From JABMRW01 sp964396965 (lineage in GTDB: Bacteria > Chloroflexota > Dehalococcoidia > Dehalococcoidales > BS750m-G39): a stretch of DNA of 35,838 bases. Location: the NCBI GenBank assembly GCA_964396965.1, contig CAYNGD010000018.1:1-35838 (forward strand), written 5' to 3'. Under the pieces are notes generated by a model. It saw nothing but the letters and a program-made list of their open reading frames with translations, searched no databases and was not told the DNA's origin. This document shows, piece by piece, positions 7,063 through 15,299 of this stretch. Each line of letters begins with the position of its first letter. Position 1 is the first letter of the stretch. The translations under genes and the position numbers were made by a program.

Positions 7063-8395
7063 CCTGCAGTTCCGGCTGCTAATGGCTTTCACACTGGTGG
7101 TGGTGGTCACCATCGGCGCCACCTTTTTCTTCATCTACCAGACCACCCGCAGTCAAATACGCCAGTTCGAGGAGCAGGCTGAGGAAATGCGCCTCGGCAG
7201 GATAGAGGTTGAACTGTCCCAGTACTACTACCAGCAGGGGAACTGGGAGGGCATCCAGCCCTTTATCGCGCAATTGGGCAACATCTACGGACAGCGGATT
7301 ATACTAATCGACAATCAGGGAACGGTGGTCGCTGATTCTCAGGAACAGCTGTTAGGCAAGACCTACCAGCCTGATACGCCAGGCCAGACCATATTACCCC
7401 CCTGGGAGAACACCGCCATCGGTACCTTTTACATCACCCCCGAAGCACCACCGGGGGTGGGCCTGATCTCGCTACAGATTCTTTACCTGAGCATAGGTCG
7501 CTTCTTCCTCTGGGGAGCACTGGTGGCGGTGGCTATCGCTGTCGCCCTGGCCTTCCTTCTGTCGCGGCGGACTCTGGCCCCGGTCAAGGCCCTTACCTCC
7601 GCCGCCGAGCGCCTGGGGCGGGGGGACTTCTCCCAGAGGGTACAGATTAAGGACAAGAGCGAGCTTGGTGAGCTGGCCCAGACCTTTAACTCCATGGCTG
7701 TTGGCCTGGAGCATACCGAAAAGCTGCGGCAGAATATGGTGGCCGACGTTGCCCACGAGCTCCGGACCCCCCTTTCCAATATCCAGGGCTATCTAGAGGC
7801 ACTCCGGGACGGCGTGGTGAAGCCGGATGAAGAGACCATCGGCTCTCTTTACGAAGAGGCATTGGTGCTGTCAAGGCTGGTTGATGACCTGCAAGAGCTG
7901 AGCCTGGCCGAGGCCGGTGAGTTGAAGCTGGTGCAACAGGCAGAAAACATCGGGGAGGTTATCAGACGGGCAGTAGCGGCGGTGGGGGTTAAAAAGAAGG
8001 CGAGTGAGCTGTCTCTGGCGGTGGAACTGCCGGAGGAGCTGCCACTGGCCAATATTGACTCGCGGCGCATCGGCGAGGTGCTGCGCAACCTGTTGGAGAA
8101 TGCGGTGGCGCACACCGGTAGAGGGGGCTCAATCACGGTAATGGCCAGACAGCAGGGCAACTGGCTGGAGGTAAGCGTGGCCGATACCGGCGAGGGCATA
8201 CCAGCGGAAGAGCTGCCCAATATTTTCGAGCGTTTCTACCGGGTGGACAAGTCCCGCACCCGGGCTACCGGTGGCAGCGGCCTGGGGCTGACCATCGCCA
8301 AGCGTCTGGTGGAGGCCCACGGCGGCCGGATTGAGGTCGAGAGCCAGCCAGGAAAGGGCAGCTGCTTTACCTTTACCGTCCCCGTTGCCGAATAG
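7052..8395 (+). CDS. Membrane sensor histidine kinase, partner of the upstream regulator
   Basis: A 447-aa kinase. The start is GTG at 7052, with GGAGGTGG seven bases before it and overlapping the regulator's stop; longer versions of the frame run inside the regulator. Domains in order: TM1 (residues about 9-29), an extracytoplasmic sensor of about 120 residues, TM2 (151-170), HAMP (171-223), HisKA with phosphoacceptor His235 in VADVAHELRTPLSN, and HATPase with NLLENAVAHT (N box), DTGEGIP (G1) and GGSGLGLTIAK (G2). The sensor has no family I recognise, so the signal is unknown. It converges on the propeller gene with only 8 bp between stops. Confidence 0.92.
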   Translation: MTHSLQFRLLMAFTLVVVVTIGATFFFIYQTTRSQIRQFEEQAEEMRLGRIEVELSQYYYQQGNWEGIQPFIAQLGNIYGQRIILIDNQGTVVADSQEQLLGKTYQPDTPGQTILPPWENTAIGTFYITPEAPPGVGLISLQILYLSIGRFFLWGALVAVAIAVALAFLLSRRTLAPVKALTSAAERLGRGDFSQRVQIKDKSELGELAQTFNSMAVGLEHTEKLRQNMVADVAHELRTPLSNIQGYLEALRDGVVKPDEETIGSLYEEALVLSRLVDDLQELSLAEAGELKLVQQAENIGEVIRRAVAAVGVKKKASELSLAVELPEELPLANIDSRRIGEVLRNLLENAVAHTGRGGSITVMARQQGNWLEVSVADTGEGIPAEELPNIFERFYRVDKSRTRATGGSGLGLTIAKRLVEAHGGRIEVESQPGKGSCFTFTVPVAE

Positions 8396-8403
8396 CCCCT
8401 GGC

Positions 8404-11400
8404 CTATCTCCTCACCCTGAGGATATAGACCACCAGAACGATAAACAGGGCAGTGCCCACACCGATAGTCGTCCATATCAGGTAAGGCGAAATCGTTGGC
8501 GCTGGTTTGACAACGATAGGTGGTGATGCAGGTGGTGTTATCTCTGATGGGGCAGCTTCGGTGGTAAAGGTATTGACCCCCCACGGGCTGTGGCTATCGG
8601 CACTGATTGCCCTCACCCTCCAGAAGTAGCTGGTGGCGTAGTCAAGGTCGATATCGCAGTTCCAGGCGGTACTGGTTAAAGCGTCCGCTCCGGAAAACTC
8701 AGCCACCACCTGGGTAAAACCGCTGTCCTTAGCCAGAACGAACTCGTAGCCGGTGGCCCCGGTGGATGCTGTCCAGCTAAAGGCCGGCCTTATCGGTACG
8801 TCGCTGGCACCGGCTAGAGGCGACACCCCGGTGGGCTCGGCCAGGGGCGACCACTGGGCAACACCGAGGGGAGAGGCGAAGGGCTTCAGCTCAGACCACG
8901 GGCTCTCCACAGGCTGGGTAGCCCTCACCCGCCAGTAGTAGGTGGTGCCGCTGTATAGCGTCACCGGGTTGCTGCCCTCGGTAGCGACTATGTTCGTATA
9001 GGCGGTGGTCCCCGACCAGAGCTTTTGGGTGGCCCCGGCGTCGGCGTAGATGGCTGCCTCATACTCCCTGGCCCCAGCCAGTTCCTGCCACTGCAGGGTG
9101 AGGCTGTCAATATGGCCGGCGCTATCGATGATGATGACTTCTCCCATCCCGGGTGAGACAGGGGCAGGGCCGATTTTACATAAGGTATCACGGAATTTGT
9201 AGATAAGCTCGTTGGCGGTATCAATAGTCCAGAGCTGGTTCTGGGTGCTATCACCGGATAGCTTGAGATAGGGCAGGGTGGGGAAGAGGTGGGTGGGGTC
9301 GAAGGCAGTGCCGGCTGGCAGCCCCTGGTTTGCCAGGCTAAACTCGACATCATCGGGATTGGCTTCGGTGGGGTTCACCGAGCGGATGACGCCGCCGTCT
9401 GGCTCTATCCTCAGCGCATAGAGGGTCCCTTCCGCGCCCATAGCCAGGCCGCCGATGCGCTCTCCCCCACCCAGCTTGGTGATGGACCCGTCAATCTGCT
9501 CCCAATCACTAGAAACGCCGATAGTCCAGCGCCAGATTCCCTCATCGGCGACATCAGTGGCGGCATAGATAATGCCGTTATCAGCAAAATTGGCATCGGC
9601 CACCACCTGGACGTTGCCGGTGCCGCTGCCGATGAAATCGCCAATTCGGCTGAAGCTGGCACCGCCGTCGGTGGAATAGGCCACCTCTCCATTCCTGCCG
9701 CCGACAAGTAGAGTCCCGTCGTTGGCCAGGGCCAGCATGTTTATCTTGGAGATGAAGGTGTCCCCCTGGCTCTTCCAGACATAGCCGTTCCTGGTACTCT
9801 TCTCGATAACGCCGTCGGGCAGGGCTAGGTAGGCGGTATTCTTGTCCTCGACCGCCAGGTCAACCACCGGCCCCGGTGCCTGGCGCCAGTTCCAGGAGCT
9901 GCCTCCGTCGTTAGACACCGCCATCAGGTTGCCCCCCACCTCGGCGGCGTAGATGGTGCCATCCTCGCTGAAATCAGGGCTTAACCTCAGGATAACGGCG
10001 TTGGTAGTGGTATCCAGGGTCAGCACCCGCTGCCAGTACCTTCCCAGCGTGTCGCTGGTGCTGCGCCAGATGCCTTCCGGCCCGTAGGTGCTGGAGGTGG
10101 TAACGAAAAGACTCCCGCCATCAGGTGATATGGCCACATCGGCGATATGAATCTCGGTGTCGATAAGCCCCAGCTGCCGCCACTTATCGCCGCCATCGAC
10201 GCTGGCCGAGAGGGCGCTTTCGTCCAGGGCGACGCCGGGGAGCTGGCCGGTGCCGCAGTAGACTATCTGGCCGTCCGGGCTCCAGGCCAACTTGGCGTTG
10301 CACGGGCCGGTGGGGGGAACGGTGGCCTCTTCCCAGTCCGGGGAGGCGTCAAAGGGCTTATCAGTCCGCCGCACTTGGACGGTCAGCGAGCCGGTAACCG
10401 GCTCAACATCCCCGGCCAGGAGAATGCCCGAACTGGTCGTCCCGTTATAGGCGATGCTGCTGATATTAATAGGGTCACCCGGATGGTCAATATTAGCCTT
10501 CAGCCGGACCACGATATTATCATCAAGCCGGTAAACATCGTCACCGGCGTCCGGCTTACGGTCAAAACTAACGAAGAGCCGCCGGGACGACGCTGCTTCA
10601 CTGGTATAATTTGAAGGCAAAGCCAGTGATGCCGAAATCGAGACACCAGTGGCATCACCGGTGGGGGCAATCTCCACCGGATAAACTACTGGCGGAAAGT
10701 CGGGCAGGTTATTCCAGTCCGTTGTCCCCTCGGTGGTATCCCGCAGACCTATGCAGAGCCAGGTCTTATCCTCGTAGCCGGTAACATCGCCAGCGGTGGA
10801 AGCTACCACCAGTAGTGTCAGGTCGTCGGGGTAGTGGGGGGAGTAGGCCAGCGCCGAGACCTCGCCGTTAGTAGGGGTGGGCGAGGCCGGGTCAACCGAA
10901 AGCTCCTGGTTCTGCCAGCGTGGAATCGGCTTGCCTATCTGATAGACCCAGACCTGGCCGCTGGTGGTATCATCGCCCCAGACGGCGGTGCCGATGGCAA
11001 TCTCCCAGTATGTTTTGCTGCCCTGACTATATTCCGCAGAGATAGCGATAGCCTGGATATCGCCCGTTATAGCCGGGACAGCGGTGTCAATCCAGTTTAT
11101 GCCGCCGTCGGTGGACAGATAGACGCTGGTGCCGCCGTCGGCGACAACGGCCACAATGCCGGGCGTATCCGGGGCGACGGCGATATTACTGGCGGGCAGG
11201 CCGGCACCAGCACCGGCCAGCTTATCGGTGATGTCCTCCCAGTTTACCCCGCTGTCCAGCGAGCGGTAGGCCCCCGGGCTGGCGCTGTCTATGGCGTAAA
11301 GGACGCCGTCACTACCTACCGCGATCTGGCTGACCTCGGAGGGGCTGACGACAACGTTGCCGCTCGTTCCCGGCTTGTCAACCTCTTCCCATTTAAGGGC

Positions 11401-11484
11401 GGAGTCTGCCTGCGCCGTTACCGGCGCCAGCGTAGCAAAGAGCATAAACGCCGCCAGCAGACCGCTGATATAGCTAATTTTCAT
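8404..11484 (-). CDS. Large secreted, membrane-anchored BNR/sortilin-like beta-propeller protein
   Basis: A 1026-aa protein. A signal peptide (residues 1 to about 26, ending near TAQA) leads to some 700 residues of repeats with Asp-box-like turns (for example STDGGINW, SVDGGDKW, SNDGGSSW, STDGGASF), as in sortilin and BNR propellers. Two fibronectin-III-like domains follow, each with TYYWRVRA or SYFWRVRA, then a Pro-rich linker, one TM helix and a short basic tail (RVRR). The protein should sit outside the cell, anchored by its C-terminus. The ligand is unknown. The ATG lies 11 nt downstream of a TATAAT that is itself 9 bp from a TTAACA repeat pair, so the leader is only about 3-5 nt. Confidence 0.85.
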   Translation of the reverse strand: MKISYISGLLAAFMLFATLAPVTAQADSALKWEEVDKPGTSGNVVVSPSEVSQIAVGSDGVLYAIDSASPGAYRSLDSGVNWEDITDKLAGAGAGLPASNIAVAPDTPGIVAVVADGGTSVYLSTDGGINWIDTAVPAITGDIQAIAISAEYSQGSKTYWEIAIGTAVWGDDTTSGQVWVYQIGKPIPRWQNQELSVDPASPTPTNGEVSALAYSPHYPDDLTLLVVASTAGDVTGYEDKTWLCIGLRDTTEGTTDWNNLPDFPPVVYPVEIAPTGDATGVSISASLALPSNYTSEAASSRRLFVSFDRKPDAGDDVYRLDDNIVVRLKANIDHPGDPINISSIAYNGTTSSGILLAGDVEPVTGSLTVQVRRTDKPFDASPDWEEATVPPTGPCNAKLAWSPDGQIVYCGTGQLPGVALDESALSASVDGGDKWRQLGLIDTEIHIADVAISPDGGSLFVTTSSTYGPEGIWRSTSDTLGRYWQRVLTLDTTTNAVILRLSPDFSEDGTIYAAEVGGNLMAVSNDGGSSWNWRQAPGPVVDLAVEDKNTAYLALPDGVIEKSTRNGYVWKSQGDTFISKINMLALANDGTLLVGGRNGEVAYSTDGGASFSRIGDFIGSGTGNVQVVADANFADNGIIYAATDVADEGIWRWTIGVSSDWEQIDGSITKLGGGERIGGLAMGAEGTLYALRIEPDGGVIRSVNPTEANPDDVEFSLANQGLPAGTAFDPTHLFPTLPYLKLSGDSTQNQLWTIDTANELIYKFRDTLCKIGPAPVSPGMGEVIIIDSAGHIDSLTLQWQELAGAREYEAAIYADAGATQKLWSGTTAYTNIVATEGSNPVTLYSGTTYYWRVRATQPVESPWSELKPFASPLGVAQWSPLAEPTGVSPLAGASDVPIRPAFSWTASTGATGYEFVLAKDSGFTQVVAEFSGADALTSTAWNCDIDLDYATSYFWRVRAISADSHSPWGVNTFTTEAAPSEITPPASPPIVVKPAPTISPYLIWTTIGVGTALFIVLVVYILRVRR

Positions 11485-11495
11485 GACTGTGTTCC

Positions 11496-11527
11496 ATTAT
11501 ACTGGTGAAATGTTAATTTCCTGTTAA
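11496..11527 (-). promoter_or_regulatory. Pho-box-like promoter of the 1026-aa propeller gene
   Basis: Minus strand: TTAACA (11527-11522), 5 bp, TTAACA (11516-11511), 9 bp, TATAAT (11501-11496). Both hexamers are perfect copies. The distance to the -10 places the repeats where PhoP-type activators bind in Gram-positive bacteria. Confidence 0.65.
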
Positions 11528-11558
11528 CCGCAATTTTCTGGGGCGAACACCTTCCGGT

Positions 11559-11590
11559 TTAACAAGTTCTTAACAATTTTTTGCCATACT
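11559..11590 (+). promoter_or_regulatory. Pho-box-like promoter of the macA-like operon
   Basis: Plus strand: TTAACA (11559-11564), 5 bp, TTAACA (11570-11575), 9 bp, CATACT (11585-11590). It is a near mirror image of the propeller promoter 31 bp away, so one intergenic region carries two divergent sites. Confidence 0.6.
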
Positions 11591-11591
11591 G

Positions 11592-11620
11592 TTGACTAGA
11601 GTATATCATTCCCTTACTAT
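11592..11620 (+). promoter_or_regulatory. Second, sigma70-type promoter of the macA-like operon
   Basis: TTGACT, 17 bp, TACTAT, ending 25 nt before the ATG at 11646. It could give a basal level of export-pump expression independent of the upstream repeat element. Confidence 0.5.
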
Positions 11621-11645
11621 TTATAAAAAGCACAGGTGATTTAAA

Positions 11646-12848
11646 ATGAAGGCTCTGAGATTGGCTATATTAGCTGTGGTAGCGGGCGGCATCGCCATTT
11701 TATCTTTAAGCTGCGCCGGAAAGGCTACGCAGTCAACAACGCAGCAACAGGTGGTGACCGTGCAGCGGGGGAACCTGGAAGTGGACATCACCGCCAGCGG
11801 CAATCTGTCGCTGTCCCGCACCGAGGACCTCGCCTTTGATATGGCGGGAATAGTGGACCAGGTCAATGTGCAGGTAGGCGATTCAGTAAAACAGGGAGAA
11901 GTGCTGGCAACACTGGATACCTCACTGCGGGATGAGAACCTGACGCAGCTGGAGAGTAATGTGCTTCAGGCGGAGATAAGCCAGAAAAATACCCAGCTGG
12001 CCCTGGATAAGGCGGAGGACCAGACCGTCACCCTGGTTACCGGAGACATCGTCTATTCCAACAACTATGACGATCAGCAGATAGAGATACTGAAACTACA
12101 GAACCAGCAGGCCCTGCAGAAGCTGGCCGACGCCCAGAAGGCGCTAACTGATGCTCAAAATGCCAGCCCGGAGGTCATTGCCCCCTTTGACGGCTTCGTC
12201 ACTGCGGTCAATGTTGCCGCCGGCGACGCGGGTGTATCGGGCAACGGCGTACCCAAGGGCACCGTAGCGGTAACTATTGCCGACCCCACTAAATTTGAAG
12301 CCGATATCCTGGTCAGCGAGATGGACATCTACAAGGTAAAGCTGGGGGGAGATGCCGCCGTGCAGCTAAGTTCTCTGCCGGGGCTAAACCTTCCCGCCAA
12401 GGTTACTTTTATCTCACCGACAGCCACCATCCAGCAGGGTGTGGTGAACTATAAAGTAACGGTGGAAATTCAGCCGCTAGAAGCGCCAACACAGGGAGGG
12501 GAGACGTCGTCATCGACGCCGGCCCCATCAACGGCAGCCCAGAACCTACAGCTCAGAGAGGGCCTAACGGCCACGGTAAATATCGTTGTGGCGAAGAGAA
12601 CGAATGTCCTGCTGGTGCCCAACGGGGCGATTACCACCCAGAGAGGGCAAAACTACGTGCAGGTTATGGCCGCCGATGGCACCGTTACCCAGCAGGCCAT
12701 AACCACCGGCATTAGCAACTGGCAGTACACCGAGGTAACCGATGGGTTAAGTGAGGGTGAAAAGGTGGTCATCCCACAGGGGACAACCTCGACAGCGACA
12801 ACGACGCCGCAAAGACCGCCGGGTGGGATATTCTTCGGGCGGGGATAG
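11646..12848 (+). CDS. MacA/YknX-type periplasmic-adaptor (membrane fusion) lipoprotein
   Basis: A 400-aa HlyD-family adaptor. The N-terminus has a hydrophobic signal ending at Cys23 (LSLSC), a plausible though imperfect lipobox. Then come a first lipoyl half-motif (GIVDQVNVQVGDSVKQGEVLA near residues 75-95), a coiled-coil hairpin rich in Gln and Leu (about 105-175), the second half-motif IAPFDGFVTAVNVAAGD, and beta-barrel and membrane-proximal domains. A Ser/Thr/Pro stretch (about residues 283-297) interrupts the barrel region. It would couple the following ATPase and permease to an extracellular substrate such as a peptide, toxin or lipid. Only 11 bp separate it from the ATPase gene. Confidence 0.9.
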   Translation: MKALRLAILAVVAGGIAILSLSCAGKATQSTTQQQVVTVQRGNLEVDITASGNLSLSRTEDLAFDMAGIVDQVNVQVGDSVKQGEVLATLDTSLRDENLTQLESNVLQAEISQKNTQLALDKAEDQTVTLVTGDIVYSNNYDDQQIEILKLQNQQALQKLADAQKALTDAQNASPEVIAPFDGFVTAVNVAAGDAGVSGNGVPKGTVAVTIADPTKFEADILVSEMDIYKVKLGGDAAVQLSSLPGLNLPAKVTFISPTATIQQGVVNYKVTVEIQPLEAPTQGGETSSSTPAPSTAAQNLQLREGLTATVNIVVAKRTNVLLVPNGAITTQRGQNYVQVMAADGTVTQQAITTGISNWQYTEVTDGLSEGEKVVIPQGTTSTATTTPQRPPGGIFFGRG

Positions 12849-12859
12849 AAGACGTCACT

Positions 12860-13528
12860 ATGATTAAGCTTGAGGCTATAAACAAGACCTACCCCATGGG
12901 CAAGAGAGAGCTGCAGGTGCTCAAGGGGATAGACCTGAATATTGAAAGTGGCGAGCTGGTGGCGATTATGGGTCCCTCCGGCTCGGGGAAGACAACGCTG
13001 CTCAACATCCTGGGCTGCCTGGACAAGCCGACATCGGGTAAATACTATCTTGAGGGGAGAGAGGTCAGCCGCCTCAAGGGCGGCGAGCTGGCCAAAATCA
13101 GGGGGCAGAAGATAGGTTTTATTTTCCAGACCTTCAACCTGCTCTCCCGGTTGACCGCGCTGGCCAATGTTGAGCTCGGCATGACCTACGCCGGCGGTGT
13201 TGACCGCAAGCGGGCGGTAGAGGCGCTGGCCAGGGTGGGGCTCTCGGAGAGGGTCAAACACCGCCCGGTCGAGCTTTCCGGGGGTGAGCAGCAGCGTGTG
13301 GCCATCGCCCGGGCGCTGGTGAAAAACCCTTCCCTGTTCCTGGCCGATGAGCCTACCGGCCAGCTGGACAGCAAGTCCGGCGAGGAGATAATCTCCATCC
13401 TCACCGCGCTACATGCCGAGCAGGGAATTACTCTGCTGGTGGTAACCCACGACGCCAATATTGCCCGCCACTGCCAGCGCATTATCCAGCTCAAGGACGG
13501 GGAGATAGTGGCGGAGGAAAAGGCATGA
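12860..13528 (+). CDS. MacB/LolD-type ABC transporter ATP-binding protein
   Basis: A 222-aa nucleotide-binding subunit with every expected element: Walker A GPSGSGKTT (residues about 38-46), Q-loop in FIFQTFNLL, signature LSGGEQQRVAIARAL, Walker B LFLADEPTGQLD and the switch His in VVTHD. The FQTFNLL and EPTGQLD forms are typical of the MacB/LolD/FtsE group, which powers mechanotransmission rather than classical substrate passage. The last four bases overlap the permease start (ATGA), giving tight translational coupling. Operon: adaptor, ATPase, permease. Confidence 0.95.
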   Translation: MIKLEAINKTYPMGKRELQVLKGIDLNIESGELVAIMGPSGSGKTTLLNILGCLDKPTSGKYYLEGREVSRLKGGELAKIRGQKIGFIFQTFNLLSRLTALANVELGMTYAGGVDRKRAVEALARVGLSERVKHRPVELSGGEQQRVAIARALVKNPSLFLADEPTGQLDSKSGEEIISILTALHAEQGITLLVVTHDANIARHCQRIIQLKDGEIVAEEKA

Positions 13529-14754
13529 AAAAGTGGACCAGCTTTCTAGCCACGGTCTGGCTTGGGATAAGCACTCATAAGCTGCGCAGCTTCCTGACCA
13601 TGCTGGGAATTGTTATCGGGGTGGGGGCGGTGATTATACTGATGTCCATCGGCAAGGGGGCTACCGCCCAGATTCTGGCTAATATCCAAAGTATGGGCTC
13701 AGACCTGATTATCGTCAGGCCCGGGGAAAGCGTCGGCTTTGGCGGTGTCAGGGGTGGCTCCTCGGCAACACTGACTATGGAGGATGCCCAGGCAATAGCC
13801 CAGCAGGTCCCCTATATATCGGCAGTAGCCCCTTCCTACTCAAGCAACCTTCAGCTGGTGGTCGGCAGCGAGAATACCAATTCCCAGGTCACCGGCACCT
13901 CCCCGGAGTATATGTCGATGAACAACCTGTCGATTGCCAGCGGCGCCTTCTTTACCGATTATGAGTATCAGCAGGGCGCCAAGGTGGCCGTGCTGGGCGC
14001 CAATGTCGCCACAACCCTTTTCCCAAATACCGACCCGATAGGACAGCAGATGAGAATGGGGGGCAACATTGTCCGCGTTGTCGGTGTTCTGGCGAGCAAA
14101 GACGTGATATTTGGCTCTTCTGATGACGCTATCTTCATCCCGCTGACGGCCATGCAGCAGATGGTTGCCCAGCCCAGGACCGCCCAGGGGGATCAGGTGA
14201 TATCAACAATATCGCTGACGGTCAGCGACGAGAAGCAGACAGACAACGTCATCGCCGACATTACCAGCCTACTCCGCACCCGCCACCGGCTCGCCGCCAG
14301 TGCCAATGATGACTTTAACATAATGTCCACACAGCAGATAGCCAATACCATCTCCCAGGCCACCAGCACCATGACCCTGCTGCTGGGGGCTATCGCCGCC
14401 ATTTCGCTGCTGGTGGGGGGAATAGGAGTGATGAACATCATGCTGGTGTCGGTTCTGGAGAGGACCAGGGAGATAGGCATCCGCAAGGCGCTGGGAGCCA
14501 GGGAGCACGATATCTGGATTCAATTCTTGATTGAAGCCGCCTTCCTTACCCTGGTTGGCGGTATCATCGGGGTGATAATAGGCTGGCTTGTTTCCTTTTT
14601 TATAAACAGGCTGGGGGTGATGACCACCGTGGTTACCCCAGATGTAGTTATCCTGGCCGTTTCGGTATCGGTTGGCATCGGCCTGTTCTTCGGCTTCTAC
14701 CCCGCCTGGAATGCCTCCCGCCTCAACCCCATCGAGGCCCTCAGGTCCGAGTAG
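13525..14754 (+). CDS. MacB-type ABC transporter permease (FtsX domain)
   Basis: A 409-aa permease. TM1 (residues about 18-42) is followed by KLRSFLTMLGIVIGVGAVI, the usual opening of MacB permeases. A periplasmic or extracellular MacB-PCD domain spans about 45-275, then the FtsX domain with three TM helices (about 285-310, 335-365, 370-395) and the family block LERTREIGIRKALGAR. The C-terminus ends in NPIEALRSE, the common end of this family. With the preceding adaptor and ATPase it forms a complete tripartite exporter lacking only an outer-membrane channel, as expected in a single-membrane organism. The substrate is unknown. Confidence 0.94.
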   Translation: MKKWTSFLATVWLGISTHKLRSFLTMLGIVIGVGAVIILMSIGKGATAQILANIQSMGSDLIIVRPGESVGFGGVRGGSSATLTMEDAQAIAQQVPYISAVAPSYSSNLQLVVGSENTNSQVTGTSPEYMSMNNLSIASGAFFTDYEYQQGAKVAVLGANVATTLFPNTDPIGQQMRMGGNIVRVVGVLASKDVIFGSSDDAIFIPLTAMQQMVAQPRTAQGDQVISTISLTVSDEKQTDNVIADITSLLRTRHRLAASANDDFNIMSTQQIANTISQATSTMTLLLGAIAAISLLVGGIGVMNIMLVSVLERTREIGIRKALGAREHDIWIQFLIEAAFLTLVGGIIGVIIGWLVSFFINRLGVMTTVVTPDVVILAVSVSVGIGLFFGFYPAWNASRLNPIEALRSE

Positions 14755-14846
14755 GGGCGGCGTTTGCCCTCAGTCATTCAAAACGGCGGTGAAGCCTGCC
14801 TAACCCTTTTCCCATCTTAAGTACCAAAAGCCAAGCACGCTAATAT

Positions 14847-14876
14847 TTGGCCTAGTGGTGTCATGGATGGTATGAT
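14847..14876 (+). promoter_or_regulatory. Sigma70-type promoter of the moaD/moeB-like pair
   Basis: TTGGCC, 18 bp, TATGAT, about 40 nt before the moaD-like start, in the 160-bp gap after the permease gene. I see no other element in that gap. Confidence 0.45.
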
Positions 14877-14914
14877 TAATTTAGAGGCCTATCGGCAAAG
14901 TTAACATAATCGGG

Positions 14915-15298
14915 GTGACTATGAAAATTGTGATGATGCCCGGTTTTTCCGAGCTGCTAATCGTGGTCAATCCCACCCATGAGTTGACCCGGGAGGGGAT
15001 GCTCGCTATCGTTATGCCCTGGCTCTATGCGCCCTGGCCGGAGGCCAAGGAGAAGGGCGTTATCGAAACGGAAATAGAGGGCAGCACGTTAAGGGCGCTG
15101 CTCACCGGACTATCGGCCCGTTACCGGCAGGCCAATGTGGAACTCGAGCTGATTAACCCGGAGACCAATGACCTGGACTTCGACTACGATGTCCTGGTCA
15201 ACGGCCAGAACTACGTGGCTTTAGCCGGCGGCCTCGATGCCAGGCTGAAGGATAACGACACCGTGAAGGTCAGGATACTCTGGCGCTGGGACGGTTAG
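14915..15298 (+). CDS. MoaD/ThiS-like ubiquitin-fold sulfur-carrier protein with N-terminal extension
   Basis: A 127-aa protein from GTG at 14915; ATG at 14921 is an equally possible start, and the GGGGTGA there is very close to it. The C-terminal 85 residues have the beta-grasp pattern of MoaD/ThiS: EIEGSTLRALLTGLS, then VLVNGQNYVALAGGLDARLKDNDTVKVR. Two points are odd. The family normally ends in Gly-Gly, where the terminal glycine is adenylated and thiocarboxylated; this one ends in Trp-Asp-Gly. It also carries about 40 extra N-terminal residues. The MoeB-like gene starts one base after its stop, so it is presumably that enzyme's substrate. Confidence 0.8.
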   Translation: MTMKIVMMPGFSELLIVVNPTHELTREGMLAIVMPWLYAPWPEAKEKGVIETEIEGSTLRALLTGLSARYRQANVELELINPETNDLDFDYDVLVNGQNYVALAGGLDARLKDNDTVKVRILWRWDG

Positions 15299-15299
15299 G

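Noticed and set aside
10834..11508. 224-codon plus-strand frame opposite the propeller gene
   Set aside because: Antisense shadow in G+C-rich DNA; no ribosome-binding site and no recognisable domain, whereas the opposite strand encodes a clear secreted protein.
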